Shown in pieces: positions 1-11,800 of a stretch of 64,000 bases of DNA (its first letter is position 1; every line of letters starts with the position of its first letter). The stretch covers positions 124,001-188,000 of the forward strand of contig JAVXUO010003193.1 in assembly GCA_033065855.1 (NCBI GenBank), given 5' to 3'. The notes beneath the pieces are model-generated. The model did no database searches. It worked only from the letters and a program-made list of their open reading frames with translations, and had not been told where the DNA came from. A program made the translations under genes and the position numbers. The DNA is from Escallonia rubra (lineage: Eukaryota > Streptophyta > Magnoliopsida > Escalloniales > Escalloniaceae).

Positions 1-1275
1 TTGCTAAGATTGTGCTTCTTTAGGTGCAGAAGATGAAAGAGATTGAAATTGCTAAGCTTACAGAGATTGAGGTGGAAAAACGGATGAAAGAGAAGGACCT
101 GCAACATGTATCAAACCTCATGCTTCATTCATGTTTAAGGCCATCTGGTAGAGTATTGTTTGGATTAGTTTTGCAAGGAAATGACAGGAATATCATTAGA
201 GGTTGGTATAAGTTGAATAACAGTCTTACAACTAACTCAATATTAAGTATCAGTTCAGCAATGTTTCTGTGAAAAGTTGAACAATAATGACACAATCAAG
301 AAAATGGTGTCTACATGGTTTGACTAGCCGATGCTTAAAGCATGAAAACCAAGCTTTGAGTCCAAGTTTGGTATAGGCAGTACAGTTGGAGTTTGAGGTG
401 CTGGTACCGTGCCTTAGTGGCTTGACCCCAAGGAGTTTTTAAACTTTTGCTGGTACTGTGTCTTAGTGGTTTGAGCTGCTGGCACTATGTCTTAGTGGTT
501 TGACCCCTAGGACAAGACTTGAAATTTCTACTTGATACATATTTTAGGTGCTAACAGGCCCGTGATTATGGCAGCAAGGGTGATCATTGTGAAGTAATTT
601 CACATGTTGATTTCATGGTTGCAGTGGCTGGGGCCTAAAATGATTTCATGGTCATTGTGAATATCCTTTTCTTGGTGGTGTTTGGGGTGTAGTTCTGCCT
701 ATTCAAGATAGATAAAAGTACAGTTTGCTGGTTATTCCCTATTTGCAGCTTGTTTTTTGCAGCAAATAGGGAATAACCCAGCAAATAACAAGCTTGTTAT
801 TTGTTGGGTTCCCTGTTTGCTGCCAATAACAAGCTTGTTATTCCCTATTTGCTGCCCATTCTTTAGTAGCTTGTTATTTGCTGGGTTATTCCCTATTTGC
901 AGTTTAGGTACTCATGCAAAAAAATGTTGTTAGCTTTCAAGCATGCTTAACCATTTTGTATAGAACTTGCCATTGTTAATTAATCTAGATGGTCCCAACT
1001 ATGTGTAGCTTCTGATGGCTAATTTGGTTTAGGGAGTAGCTATCACTATGCTGTAGTTACCATGTTGGATTCATGGGTAGGCTTGGTTATGCAAGTACAT
1101 TGGTACATCCTTTAATTGCTTTGTTACAGGCCGAATTTACCGCGACTGATGTTACTGAGGATGGCAATGATGAAACATTCGACGAGCTTGGTGGATGATT
1201 GCCTTATGTGACCAGATTTTATGTTACATTTGTTGGGATATTTGTTCATTTTGGTAACCAAGCAACTGTTTGATT
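1..1275 (+). pseudogene. 3' part of a CACTA-type (Ptta/En/Spm) transposase-like gene
   Basis: This is the 3' half of a gene-like unit whose longer copy lies at about 38741-40733. The window opens inside it. Positions 24-270 hold the end of a coding stretch rich in K and E (KEIEIAKLTEIEVEKR). A non-coding stretch of about 850 bases follows, with an acceptor-like TTACAG near 1129. A short last exon then encodes a peptide ending in FDELGG and stops near 1198. The family call rests on the other copy, which carries motifs of the plant transposase 24 domain. The two copies agree almost base for base up to about 1275, where they diverge abruptly. The role of this protein in CACTA elements is unclear, and no complete transposase is present, so I treat it as an element remnant. 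A domesticated host gene is possible but unproven. Confidence 0.55.
727..905. repeat. palindromic short-repeat cluster inside the transposase-like gene
   Basis: Several direct and inverted copies of TTATTCCCTATTTGC and GCAAATAACAAGCTTGTTAT lie back to back. The inner CAAGCTTG is itself a palindrome, so the stretch could fold into hairpins. The copy at 40126-40350 has one more unit, so the repeat number has changed since duplication. Confidence 0.75.
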
Positions 1276-1308
1276 TAGATACATTAACTCAATTGTTAAC
1301 TTTTGGAT

Positions 1309-1699
1309 GTATTTGGATATAGGATTTGAACTGGGGATTTGACTTTGGTAGGGTATTTATAAATCACTTGGACAAAATATCTTGTTTGGATAGTTCAAAA
1401 GAGAATTTTTGAAATTTCGAAGTGATTTGAACTGTGGATTTGGGGTCACCAAATCCACAGTTCAAATCACTAGTTTGAACTAGTTATTTGTCAAATCCAC
1501 TCCAATCAGTAATTTACAAACCCACAATAACTAGTTCCCTATTTTTTAGGAATCTTACCTCCCACCTTTTTAACAACTTTTTGCTTCCTTTCTTCCAAAC
1601 AAGATATTTCAAAATGATAGAATTTGTAAATCAGGAGATTTCGAAATGAAGGCATTTAGAAATACCCAGTATTTCAAAATCCCATATCCAAACACACCT
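1309..1699. mobile_element. MITE with imperfect terminal inverted repeats
   Basis: The left end reads GGATGTATTTGGATATAGG and the right end is its near reverse complement, finishing CCATATCCAAACACACC. The element is about 390 bases and non-coding. It holds an inner perfect inverted repeat around 1431-1471 (GATTTGAACTGTGGATTTGG and its complement). I cannot define a clear target-site duplication, so the superfamily (hAT or PIF/Harbinger) is open. Confidence 0.65.
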
Positions 1700-1834
1700 A
1701 TTCAACAAATGCTGAATATTTGTTATCTTCAGTTCATTATCGGATGTTTGATTATTATTGTCACAAGTTGTTGCATTAATTAAGAAAAGTATAATCTATT
1801 ATGCATATTTAATAATTTTTAGCTCCTAAGTATG

Positions 1835-2311
1835 ATTTTTGAGACGGAATTAGCGACGGAAAATTTTCCCTTTTTTTGCGACGGAAAGTTTTTTAGCTCC
1901 AATATATGGTTTTTGCGACGGAATTAGCGACGGAAAAAATTATTTGCGAGATATGATTTTGTGACGGAAAATTTGTCTTCTACAAAATTTGGCGATGGAA
2001 TTTCCTGAGCTAATGGTAATTTTTTCAAAAAATATATTTATATTTTATTTATTTATTTTTAAAAAAGTTAATTTTCTGAAAACTGGAAAATATTTTTAGC
2101 GACAGAATTTCCGTCGCTAAAGGATGACCAATTTCGTCGCTAATGACAAAGGCTTCACTGATGGAACACCTTTCGTCGGTAAGCCTTTAGCGACGAGGGT
2201 TTAGGGGACGGAACTTTAGCGACGGAATTTCCGTCGCTAAAGGCTTTAGCGACGGAATTTTCATATTTAGCGACGGATTTTTTCCATCGCTAATTGTTAT
2301 TTTTCTTGTAG
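1835..2311. mobile_element. CACTA-type terminal region with GCGACGGAA subterminal repeats
   Basis: About a dozen direct and inverted copies of GCGACGGAA/TTCCGTCGC occur here, as expected of the subterminal repeats of plant CACTA transposons. The right end, read on the minus strand, is CTACAAGAAAAATAACAATT, which matches the usual CACTACAAGAAAA terminus without its first CA. No matching left terminus is visible, so this is a decayed end or a damaged non-autonomous copy. No coding capacity is seen. From 2312 to about 2800 I recognise nothing. Confidence 0.6.
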
Positions 2312-2798
2312 ATAATATGACATGACTAGACCTGCATGCCATGTAATGGATATAAATCCATTTAAATAATTTTTGGAGCAGAATCGCACTTTCTTACACA
2401 AAACAATAAGTATTACAATACGAATTTAATAATAACACGTTACAATAGAAAAAGGAACAATCTCACAAAACTATATAATCAAACCGAGGCTTTGTCCTAA
2501 AAGGTTGATTCGTGCTCTCCGAAACCAATGGCTCAATGCTACGAGCTTCACAGCACGCAACATCCAATATTAGTCTATAGTACTATCTCCGTTTGCACGC
2601 ACATGCAACGAAGACTCTTGAACAACCCTCTTGACTTTCCTCTTCCACAACTCACCAAATATCAAATTATATAAGCACTAAAATATCAAAGTTTTATAGT
2701 AAAATTTTGGGGTGATTAAAGGGAAGTGTGTGTCTCGAATGTGTGAAGAAATAAGTGAATGTTGTGTGTGTTAATGTGTTGGCCGAGACACACACTCA

Positions 2799-2801
<3 letters not shown>

Positions 2802-2841
<40 letters not shown>
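2802..2841. repeat. (AT)n microsatellite
   Basis: About 20 uninterrupted TA dinucleotides, followed by a short TG run. Apparent reading frames across it (runs of YIYIYI) are artefacts of the repeat. Confidence 0.95.
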
Positions 2842-2848
<7 letters not shown>

Positions 2849-3118
2849 GAGAGAAGGAGGCGAAGCCTTGGAGCCAAAGTGTTGGCTTTGTGTGGAGCCA
2901 AAGAAACTTATTTGGAGCCAAAGCAATGAACGAGGCATCCGTCACTTCTCCATAGCCCAGCAAAGAGAAATGGCGTGGGGGCCTAGTGTGTTTTGAAACA
3001 CACATAAAATACAACACCACGTATGTGTGTGAATTTAAAAAGAACATCAACTTTGGCCTAGTCTACAAGTATAGTAGTAATAAAAAGAAAGAAATCAAAG
3101 ATGATTTGAGACCCGGTC

Positions 3119-3126
3119 TATAAATA
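3119..3126 (+). promoter_or_regulatory. TATA box of the first BAHD gene
   Basis: TATAAATA lies 61 bases upstream of the ATG at 3180. That spacing leaves about 30 bases for a leader and argues against the earlier in-frame ATG at 3135, only 9 bases after the box. The second BAHD gene has a matching box at 50396. Confidence 0.6.
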
Positions 3127-3179
3127 TAGTAGTGATGCAGGGTGGTCATGATGAACTTGGTGCTACGAAGGAACAAGCT

Positions 3180-4601
3180 ATGACCAAAAAAGGTACCAAT
3201 ACGGAAGTTGAAGTGATTTCAACAGAAACCATCAAGCCATCTTCACCAACGCCTTCCCACCTCAAAACTTACAAGATCTCCTTCCTTGACCAACTAATTT
3301 TTCCCGGACACTTTATACCATTTTTCACCTACTACACGCCAACTTTGAGAGATGCAACCAACGCCCCAAACTCCATAAGGGGTCAGAAAATACTCAAGGA
3401 TACCCTCTCGGAAACCTTGACTCGCTTCTACCCTCTGGCAGGGAGGGTGCAAAACCAAGATGAATACGTGATCCATTGCAATGATAAGGGAATTATTTTC
3501 TCAACAGCAAGGGTTAATAACTGTGCCATGACAGACTTCCTGTCAAGCAGCCAACCAAAAGTCGAGTTGCTTCACCAATTCCTTCCTTCGTTGCCACCGG
3601 TTACAAAAACCGTGGCGGACGATGATAATGATGATGACGGACCAGCCCAACTAGCCATCCAACTCAACATATTTTCGTGCGGTGGTGTAGCATTATGCGT
3701 GTGCTTCAGACATGATATTATCGATGCAACCACCATCAGTGCCTTCCTGAACTGTTGGTCTTCTATTATTCTCGCAAAAGATAATACCAAGAACATAGGA
3801 GCTGTAATTACTCCAGATTTCTCTGCTCCGTCTTTATTCCCTCAGAGAGGCAAGGAATCTCTCCCAGCATATTTGACTTTGGGTGCAGGCCGGAAACCTG
3901 AGCAGCAAGTGCAGATCGTTACAAAGAGAATCGTCTTCAAAGCAACTGCAGTGGAGGGCCTCAGAGCCATAGCTGCAAGTGAGCATGTGCCCAAGCCTAG
4001 CCGCTTCGAAGCGACCGCTTGCTTCATCTGGAAGCATTGCATGGCAGCTTCTGGGGCAATACGGGGATCCCGGCTGCCATCTCTCATGTGTTTCCCTGCT
4101 GACATAAGGAGACGCATGGTCCCACCGCTCTCCGGGCATTTGGTTGGCAACATCCTTTCGATGCTACTCACAGACAAGTACAGTACCGATGGACCTGCAG
4201 AACTAGATGGGTTGGTGAGCCTACTAAGAAAGGCCTTGGAGAGATTTAAGGACAAGTTCGTTCTTGGGCTACAAGGCCCTGAACTGTACGAGGCAGTGTC
4301 CCAGTCCCTTCAAGAGATTTATGGATATGCGACCATTAGAAATACTAATGCCTACATGTTCAATAGTTGGTGTGACATGGGTCTCACTGAAGTTGATTTA
4401 GGGTGGGGGAAGCCTGCATGGGTAAGCTTTATTGGGGGTGCTTCACGGTTCAAGAATGTTACCTTTCTCTTGGATGGGGCAAAGGAAGGTGATATTGATG
4501 CTTGGGTGACCTTGGATCAACGTGAAATGGATGTACTGGAAGAGAATCTGGAGTTTCTTGCTTTTGCTTCCTTGAATCCCCCTGTCATGATAAACACCTA
4601 G
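3180..4601 (+). CDS. BAHD acyltransferase, vinorine synthase-like clade
   Basis: This intact single-exon frame encodes about 473 residues from the ATG at 3180. BAHD enzymes are cytosolic and move an acyl group from acyl-CoA to an alcohol or amine, often on alkaloids, terpenes or phenolics. The catalytic HxxxD is HDIID at residue 178, and the structural motif DFGWG appears as DLGWG at residue 406. Length and motif spacing are normal. I chose this start because MTK.GTN is shared with the second gene, while the upstream in-frame ATG (3135) is too close to the TATA box and its reading frame is not conserved there. The N-terminal VEVISTETIKPSSPTP and the SWCDMGL run before DLGWG suit the vinorine synthase-like group, but substrate cannot be told from sequence. 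An aspartate-rich loop (DDDNDDDG) precedes the catalytic histidine and differs between the copies. Confidence 0.93.
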   Translation: MTKKGTNTEVEVISTETIKPSSPTPSHLKTYKISFLDQLIFPGHFIPFFTYYTPTLRDATNAPNSIRGQKILKDTLSETLTRFYPLAGRVQNQDEYVIHCNDKGIIFSTARVNNCAMTDFLSSSQPKVELLHQFLPSLPPVTKTVADDDNDDDGPAQLAIQLNIFSCGGVALCVCFRHDIIDATTISAFLNCWSSIILAKDNTKNIGAVITPDFSAPSLFPQRGKESLPAYLTLGAGRKPEQQVQIVTKRIVFKATAVEGLRAIAASEHVPKPSRFEATACFIWKHCMAASGAIRGSRLPSLMCFPADIRRRMVPPLSGHLVGNILSMLLTDKYSTDGPAELDGLVSLLRKALERFKDKFVLGLQGPELYEAVSQSLQEIYGYATIRNTNAYMFNSWCDMGLTEVDLGWGKPAWVSFIGGASRFKNVTFLLDGAKEGDIDAWVTLDQREMDVLEENLEFLAFASLNPPVMINT

Positions 4602-6541
4602 CTATATTTCAATCATGCACCAAAACTCAAGCTTGTATTTGCTCTATTCTTGTGATTATGTACCAGTACCATGTATTTTGTGTCAAATCTCAGTCGCATC
4701 CAGCTTGGACACGACTCGTCATGCACTGGATACTTCAAGGATCGGAGAAGAATTTCTAAAGAGAACGAAACAGAGGTCTCCAGACTAAAGTCAGCTACAT
4801 AATTTTCATTCTCCCAAATAGCCCATCAGGTCAACAAACTCCAACTTTCAATAATTCTGACACAGTCCGATAATTGAAAAACCTTCCCTCACCAATTTGG
4901 TTGGAAAGACGGTACTTATTTTTCTGGCATATACCTCATTAAATATATCAAATTAGCAGTATCCCGAACTGTCACACTGTATTCTGTGTTTTTTAAAACT
5001 AACAATATATCAAATTAGCAGTATCCTAAACTGTCACACTGTATTCTGTATTTTTCGAAACTAACATATCCACGAATCTGCACTATTTCCGAAGTCCATG
5101 TGTCCTACTCTATGAATTATGTCCATGCATCAAGTCCATTTTAGAAATATTTTGTTTCTGAGAAAAAGGTGTTTGTCTTAAAATTAAAGAGGAAAGAGGT
5201 GTTTGTCTTGAACTTAAAAATCATTTTTGCAAGTGACACTATTTTTGGAACCAATTCTGTTGGAATTGAAATTCGAACATAATGTGGAAAGCTATTAGAA
5301 TTGAAATGATTCTAATCCTATTTGGGACAAATTGGAATTCAAATCCACAAAATTATATCTCTTGTTTGGAAGAAATAAAGATTGAGAAAAGAATTGTCCT
5401 TTTGACAATTACATCCTTTTAAGACTTCTGATGTTAAAAAACACTAATTACCGCAAGTATTAGCATGGTCTTAAGCTAAAAAGAAAAAAATTTAAAATTT
5501 GTTATGAAGGGCAAAAAAGATACCCAAAACAAATTTAATACCAAAAAAACTTTAACCGCCCAAACAATATTAAATATCAAATCAAATCTCATAAAAACAA
5601 TAGATGGCACAAGATTCAATCGCTGTCTTTATTTAAACATCGTAGATGAACTTAAAAACAAGAAATTTTTAAATTACTTCATTTCTATCTGAAATGATTA
5701 TTCATCTCCAAAGATAACTAATTAATACGCATCTCAAGCGGACATCTGAAAAACCCTTCTACAGGTGTTTGGTTAGAGATGAAAAAAATATATAAACAGC
5801 AAACAGAAAATTACTATCAGCTCCCTCAATATTATTCTACGTAAACTTTATGTCCCAAATAAATTCGTCATTTGCCTTGTATTGTGATAGCTCTATCAGG
5901 TGCAGGTACAGTTGCAATTTTTGTCATGGATGTAGTAATGACCGGTATATTTTGATTCAGCTCAATCGACTTAACAAGTGGCATGTGTGCGTTTCATTCC
6001 TTATAAGTGTCATGTGTCAAATTCATTCCTTAAAGGAGACATTTACATCACAGACCCCTATGGCTTAAAATTCATGGTTGCACCCCTCAATCCACTCAAC
6101 ATCTCCAACCACCCCACCCCTACCCCACCACATTTTGCCTCGTCTTTCGCTAGAATATAACCCACTCCACCGGAAAATACACGTCCTCCATTTGCGGTCG
6201 GCTCTTTTAGTTTTGTTGCAAGCAACAATGGAAAAATGGGGCCAAAGACGATGATGAGCGACGGCGTGGCGATGCAAATCTGACAAGTGGGCGGTGGCTA
6301 AGGCGTGAACGATGGTTGTGATGACCATGATTTATATATATGGGTCTCAATGTGTGCATGTGTAAGCGCGCAAAAGTCACATGAGTTTGTGTGAGTACGC
6401 AGTATGCTATTGCGGTGGTGCAAAAATTGGTGGCCGTGTGGGCTGTTGCGAGGAGGATGTGAGGGTGGTTGGCTACGGTGGCGATGGTGGGGTTGTGTAA
6501 AGGTGATGGTAGTAGGTTAACTAGTGAAGGACATGATAGTA

Positions 6542-8319
6542 GGCTTTGTCTGATTACACGCCACATATGGAAATTTTTGTTTGATTACACACCACAACAG
6601 TACAATCATTGGAAATTTTCCTTCATCAAACGCCACCATCCGAACCCACCTCCACAAACAACCCTGAATTACCAAAAATTGATGGAATTAAAACTAGGAT
6701 GGTAACGAAGGGATGTAAATTAAAATTGAGGGAGCAGATCCGATAAATCCGTGTGGCGGGATGGATATGGCGGAGCAAGGATGTAATGGCGGTTGCTAAG
6801 GGGTGCGATAACATGGTTACATTCCTAGGGCAAAAAATTGGTCAAAGTAAATTTTACCTGTGGCAGCGCGGGAGAGAGAGGCGGAAGCGGTGGACTGCAG
6901 TGCGGCAGCGGCAGCGGTAGCGGAGAAGAGTAGTGGGAGCGGGGAGAGAAACGGCAGCAGCGATGGCAGAGAGAAGAGCAGCGGCGGAGATGGCAGCTTG
7001 CGACAGAAGAGCTGCGTCGTGTTTATGTGGTGTGAGAGAGAGAGAGAGAAGATCTGGGTTATCAGAACTATAGTTTGTGTTTATCATACTAATACGTACT
7101 CCTAATTTTATGCCGGCTAATTTTTTTTCTAAGTTTTCATGTCGCCTAATTAACCTGCTATTTTTATTTCTAAGTTTTCATGCGCGCCTAATTAACCCCT
7201 TAATTTTTTTCTAAGTTTTCATGCCCGCCTAATTAACCCGCCAATTTTTATGCCAAACTCCACGATTGTGAGCCGTGAGCTTTGATCCCATCAATTTTTA
7301 CTCTAATCTCCACGATTGTGAGCCGTGGGCTTTGACCCGCATGAATCATCTTGAATACAAGTCAATAGTTTGCATAATAACACTTGTATCAACAGGTCAT
7401 TGTGTACCGTTGACTTTTCGTCACCACCCACCTCCCAACCCTTACCCCCACCATCATGGCTATCCCCCCCCCCCCCCCCCGCTCCCCTTCCTTACAACCT
7501 TTACACCACCGCACAATCCCCTACGCACCTTTAACTACCGATCGATCAACCCCACCTCCTTACCACCCCTACTCATCATCCACAAACACACATCCCCCCA
7601 CCTACCCACACACACACAAAGAGACACACAAATACCCCATCTGCCCCCCCCCCCCCCCCCCACCACCTGATCACCACCATCAACTTTCGTGCACGGCCTA
7701 ATTGTTTGAAATTGGAGACTAGCCGGCCACCATCACAGAAGAATTAAGTGCAGTGTGCTATGTGTGAGATGGAAAGAAAGGAGATTGAGGTATGAGATAA
7801 CTCTCAGAATACTAGAGGTGGCTGGGTTTCTACTGTTGCAGTTGGATTTACCGGAATAAATTGATATACTGGCCACCATCACAGTTGCGGTCGTCGAGCT
7901 TATCACCACTGTCATTGGTGATTAGTTGATGGAGCTCATGGTTGAGCGATCAGTGGGTGGGCATGTGCCTAGTGGAGGTAGTGAGTATTGATTGTGGCAG
8001 TATAGTAGCGATTATTGTCGGTGGGCAGTGAAGAGTAATTAGTGGGCAGTGAAGGTGGATTGGCGGGGATCGTGACCGAGGTGACTGTAATTTTTGAGGT
8101 TGTTAGTTATTGCTGCTACTATTGTTGTTGTATAGTAGTGGTCGATATTTAAGACGTTAAAATGGGCAGTTATTATTTCAAAGATTAAAGTCATAATTTT
8201 ACCCAATTTGCTTGTGTCAACTAATAGTTGCTTTTAAGAAAAAATAAAAAATCTTAAAAAATTAGATTAAGACTTTGGAAGCATATTAGCTAACAATCAA
8301 ACCCAAATACATGTAGCAA
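6542..8319. other. intergenic sequence with short tandem repeats and C-runs
   Basis: No gene is supported here. At about 7113-7250 a unit of roughly 55 bases with TCTAAGTTTTCATG and CCTAATTAACC repeats three times. The phrase CTCCACGATTGTGAGCCGTG occurs twice (7258-7335). Runs of 17 and 18 C lie at 7464-7480 and 7644-7661. A proline-rich frame across 7275-7700 follows from the C-runs and ACC repeats and is not a credible protein. A diverged unit of the minisatellite at 8320 lies near 7375-7420. Confidence 0.6.
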
Positions 8320-8603
8320 TTGGCATAACAAAACTTGTGCCCACGGACCTTTGTTGCCGTTGGCATAACAAGACTTGTTCTCACGGGCCCTTGTATACCG
8401 TTGGCATAACAACACTTATGCCCACGGGCCCTTCTGTACCGTTGGCATAACAACACTTGTGTCCACGGACCGTTGTTACCGTTGGTATAACAACACTTAT
8501 GCCCACAGGCTCTTGGGTACCGTCGCCATAACAACACTTGTGCACACGGGCTGTTGTTACCGTCGGCATAACAACACTTGTGCCTAGAGGCCCTTGTGTA
8601 CCG
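8320..8603. repeat. minisatellite, seven units of 40-41 bases
   Basis: Seven head-to-tail units begin TTGGCATAACAACACTTGTG and end in GTTACCG or GTACCG. They differ from each other at several positions, so the array is not recent. There are no unique spacers, so this is not a CRISPR-like array. Frames on both strands through it are repeat artefacts. Confidence 0.9.
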
Positions 8604-8880
8604 TTGGCTTTTTCGTCACTATAGAGCTCTTTTCTTGCATTGTACCCTGACATGTACATGTACATGCACATTCTTCAATATCATTTACAGACTACATACT
8701 AATGCAGGGTTATTCAATGTCAAATATAACCTCACGCATATGTTGAATTGAATTTGGATAAATCATTGGTTAATGCACGTTGTTCTAATCAATTTTTTTT
8801 TTTTTTGACACAGTTGATAAATGCTACACATTGTTACTTTTACATATTGAAGATTAATATACATGCCCACTAGTTAAATT

Positions 8881-11800
8881 TTAGAGTTCAAGGGGTGAGA
8901 AGAATAGAGATTGTACGTAATTATCAACGCTAGAGAAGTAGCTGTCTTCGTCATGCTGATAAACTACTTGGGAAGTTCTTGACATGTTGAACGCAGTTTT
9001 GATGATTGGTAAGGGCAATGCATTCGGAGCGATTAGCTCCCCGTTGAGCTCTTTCCATAAGCCGTTTATGAGTTGTATAATTTGTTTCCTGGCCTCATCT
9101 TCAGACTTTATGTTATTCTCTTTCATGAACAACTGTATGCTTGATGCAACATCCCCTCTTTTTTGCTCCTCCTAAGAAGATTAGAAGAATTAGTTTTGCA
9201 CAACTACACATACAACGAGAATAGAAACTTTTGCACAAAAAACAACTATAGCCAACAATATTCAAGGTTCGTGGGTTATTATTTTTGGTTGTTAAAGTCT
9301 CGACAAGTGGTTAAAAGTTGTTAATAGTGCAATTCATTTCTAGAAACTCGAGTAGAACATTATCGAGCAAATTATTCGTAACTTAACTTTTAGTTGGACG
9401 TGAAATCGAAACATTATTCATTATGAAGAATGGAAAATCTCTTCGATGATCGATAAATCTTAGAATACGAGAAATATGTTAATATAGTTGTCTTTTCTTT
9501 TGGGCGTGAAAGAGGCTTCAACTAAATATTCCAAGAAGCATATTTATGTATCTCTAATCCTTTGGTTCTCTCTCTACATTATTGTTCTTCCATAACTAGT
9601 TCTGTGCTAAGTAAAGCTAATAATCACGTACCTTGGCAGTTCCTAAATCATCCCAAAGTCGAAGAATCCGCCCAGAACAAGAGAAGAGCTTAGGATATGG
9701 CTTTACTATTAACTTCACATTTTCGTCAGTAACCCCTTTTCCGATGAGAAAGAAAACGTGCACCAAGGCCATGTATGTCCCTGCTGTTGTGACCCCATTC
9801 TCTACGTAATCTTCTAGGTTCGGTATATGTCCATTGTTCAACCATTCAGCTTCAAGCATAAAACCTTCAATCATGTCTATCCACTGTGACAATTTGAGAA
9901 GACGTATTAGTTCAAGATACTGTTTGATTAGTCAAGACTAAACCACGCACCGAAAGAAGGTAAGTACACGGGAAAGTAGATTTAAATACCGTCTTTTGAA
10001 GGTATGATCGGACACTCCATCCATGTTCTTTCAGGACTATGTAGCTGACTTCATTAGTGGTGTTGTATAATGCCATGTAACAGATCTTCATATACTCAGG
10101 TAGTTGTTCCATTGCATTAAGATCCCATCTGATCAAATTCAAGTCACACGATAGTTAGGGTGTGTAAAAATTTAATCTGGCTAAGTAACATTATTATATT
10201 TTGGTACGATCTAGCTGACCTTCGAATAGCATCTGTGAACAGTACAAGATCACTGAATGAACCGTAAGTGTCGAATATATCATCGATTACTAACAAAATT
10301 GCTATGTTTTTGGCCAATTCTATCCTACAGCCCGAGTACTTTGGCTCTGGGAGGAGTCCAACAGTCCAAAGAAAACACTCCAAGGGTCGATCTCGGGCAA
10401 AACTGAGCTTATCCACAAGTCCCAAATGTTTCCACCACCTGGAAGAAGCACAATAACAGTGATTGTAACTTTCCAAAACTTGGGCATAAAAACATTATAG
10501 TGCAATTGGACGCCTATAGTAGGATTCAAGTCAAGTTTTGGCTTGATTTAGCAGGCTCTAAAGAAGCCTCGAAGTTATAGAGTTAATCTCAGCTCGTTTG
10601 GATCTACCTCGGGCTTTCCCGGCTCCCTAACATGGCTCAATTAGCATCAAACTCGATAATAAATTCAAAGATGTCGGATCTCTAAGAGTACAGTGTAGAT
10701 TTTCTTGCCTAAAGGGGGTTATCCCAAGGTTTGGAGCAACTGAAAGGTACTTCGCCACCGGTGGGTTTGGCTAAGGAGTTGAAGCTGTCTGTATCGTGGT
10801 GATTTTGCCCAAGTTTAGAATCTTGTTCCTTTACCCAATGTAGCCAGAAATAAGAACGAGGTATGTGTTCCTTTTTTTATGCCAAAAATGTTGAAACTAG
10901 CTTCAAAAACACAAAAAGGAAGCTAAAGATGTTCTGTTTCCTACTTAGACTTAAAGATATTGAGACAGTAGAAAATCATGCACAATCGGTGGAAACAGGA
11001 AGCAATTGAAAGGAAAAAATAAGGGGATGGCGAGGGTAATACCTAGATATCTCGGCCAATTCCATTTGGTGCAATGCTTGGACCTTGTTATAATCCAGCA
11101 TTGCTACTTCGAGCAAGGCTGAACTATGGTCACTTTCGTTGCTATAATCCTCAATGTACCTTCTGGCTTCTAGCCGTGCCATCCTTAAGTGCCTCGGACG
11201 TTCAAAGGACTGAAGAACCTGTCTGCGAAATTGGGTTGCCATCACTGGAATTGCCTTTTTGAGGTGAATCTCTGAGAACTCCATTGCCTGTGATAACACA
11301 TCTTCGCCATTTGCACCCAAGTATGAAGCTTCATACAAGCTCAGCAGTCCCACTGTGTCTTCACTCGAGGACTCTTTGAACTCCCCATTCTTGTCCATGA
11401 ATTTCCGGAAAACATCTGTTAACATGGAAATTAGTTCAGGTAATTACTTGTACAGAATCCAAAATTAAATCTGTGCTTGTAGATGTATTACTACGGGTGA
11501 TTATGCTTCAGATCCTGGAACCGTACATCAAAGTTGTTTTTCATGTATGTTTTGGTAGTCTTCAAATACGTAATTTTTGAAAAAATTTCGACGAACTCCC
11601 TACGATGCTATAAAACTTTGCTTTTGACAGTATTATATGGTCAACTCTTGAAAACATAAATCAAGGTGCAAAAGGGATTCTGCTCTAACAAGAGCAACTA
11701 TGTATGATTGTGACAATCGCATCCCCATCTCCGGTCATAAGTGACAGTCATTCCATTGTCAGAGAAGAGAGATCCTTTTTGCTTTCATATACCCATAATA

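Larger units (their letters stand above)
3016..6541. repeat. segmental duplication copy A (BAHD gene and 3' flank)
   Basis: This block matches 50296 to about 53600 along its length: promoter, coding sequence and some 1.9 kb of 3' flank, with small indels. The part from about 5402 also matches 34276-35390. Similarity to the other copies stops at about 6541. Within the flank, 4602-6541 contains no supported gene. The small frames near 5504-6566 recur at matching places in the other copies but have no recognisable domain or conserved start. Confidence 0.85.

Noticed and set aside
3132..3179. Upstream extension of the first BAHD gene
   Set aside because: The in-frame ATG at 3135 is only 9 bases after the TATA box, and the corresponding sequence before the second gene is in a different frame.
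5504..5692. Lysine- and asparagine-rich small frame, also at 34343 and 52641
   Set aside because: Shared only because of the segmental duplication. The copies differ by frame-altering indels and there is no known domain.
7275..7701. Proline- and histidine-rich frames
   Set aside because: Created by C-runs and ACC/CAC repeats; two phases are open at once, which is typical of low-complexity DNA.
8320..8603. CRISPR-like array
   Set aside because: Units abut with no unique spacers and the sequence is a plant nuclear genome; it is a minisatellite.
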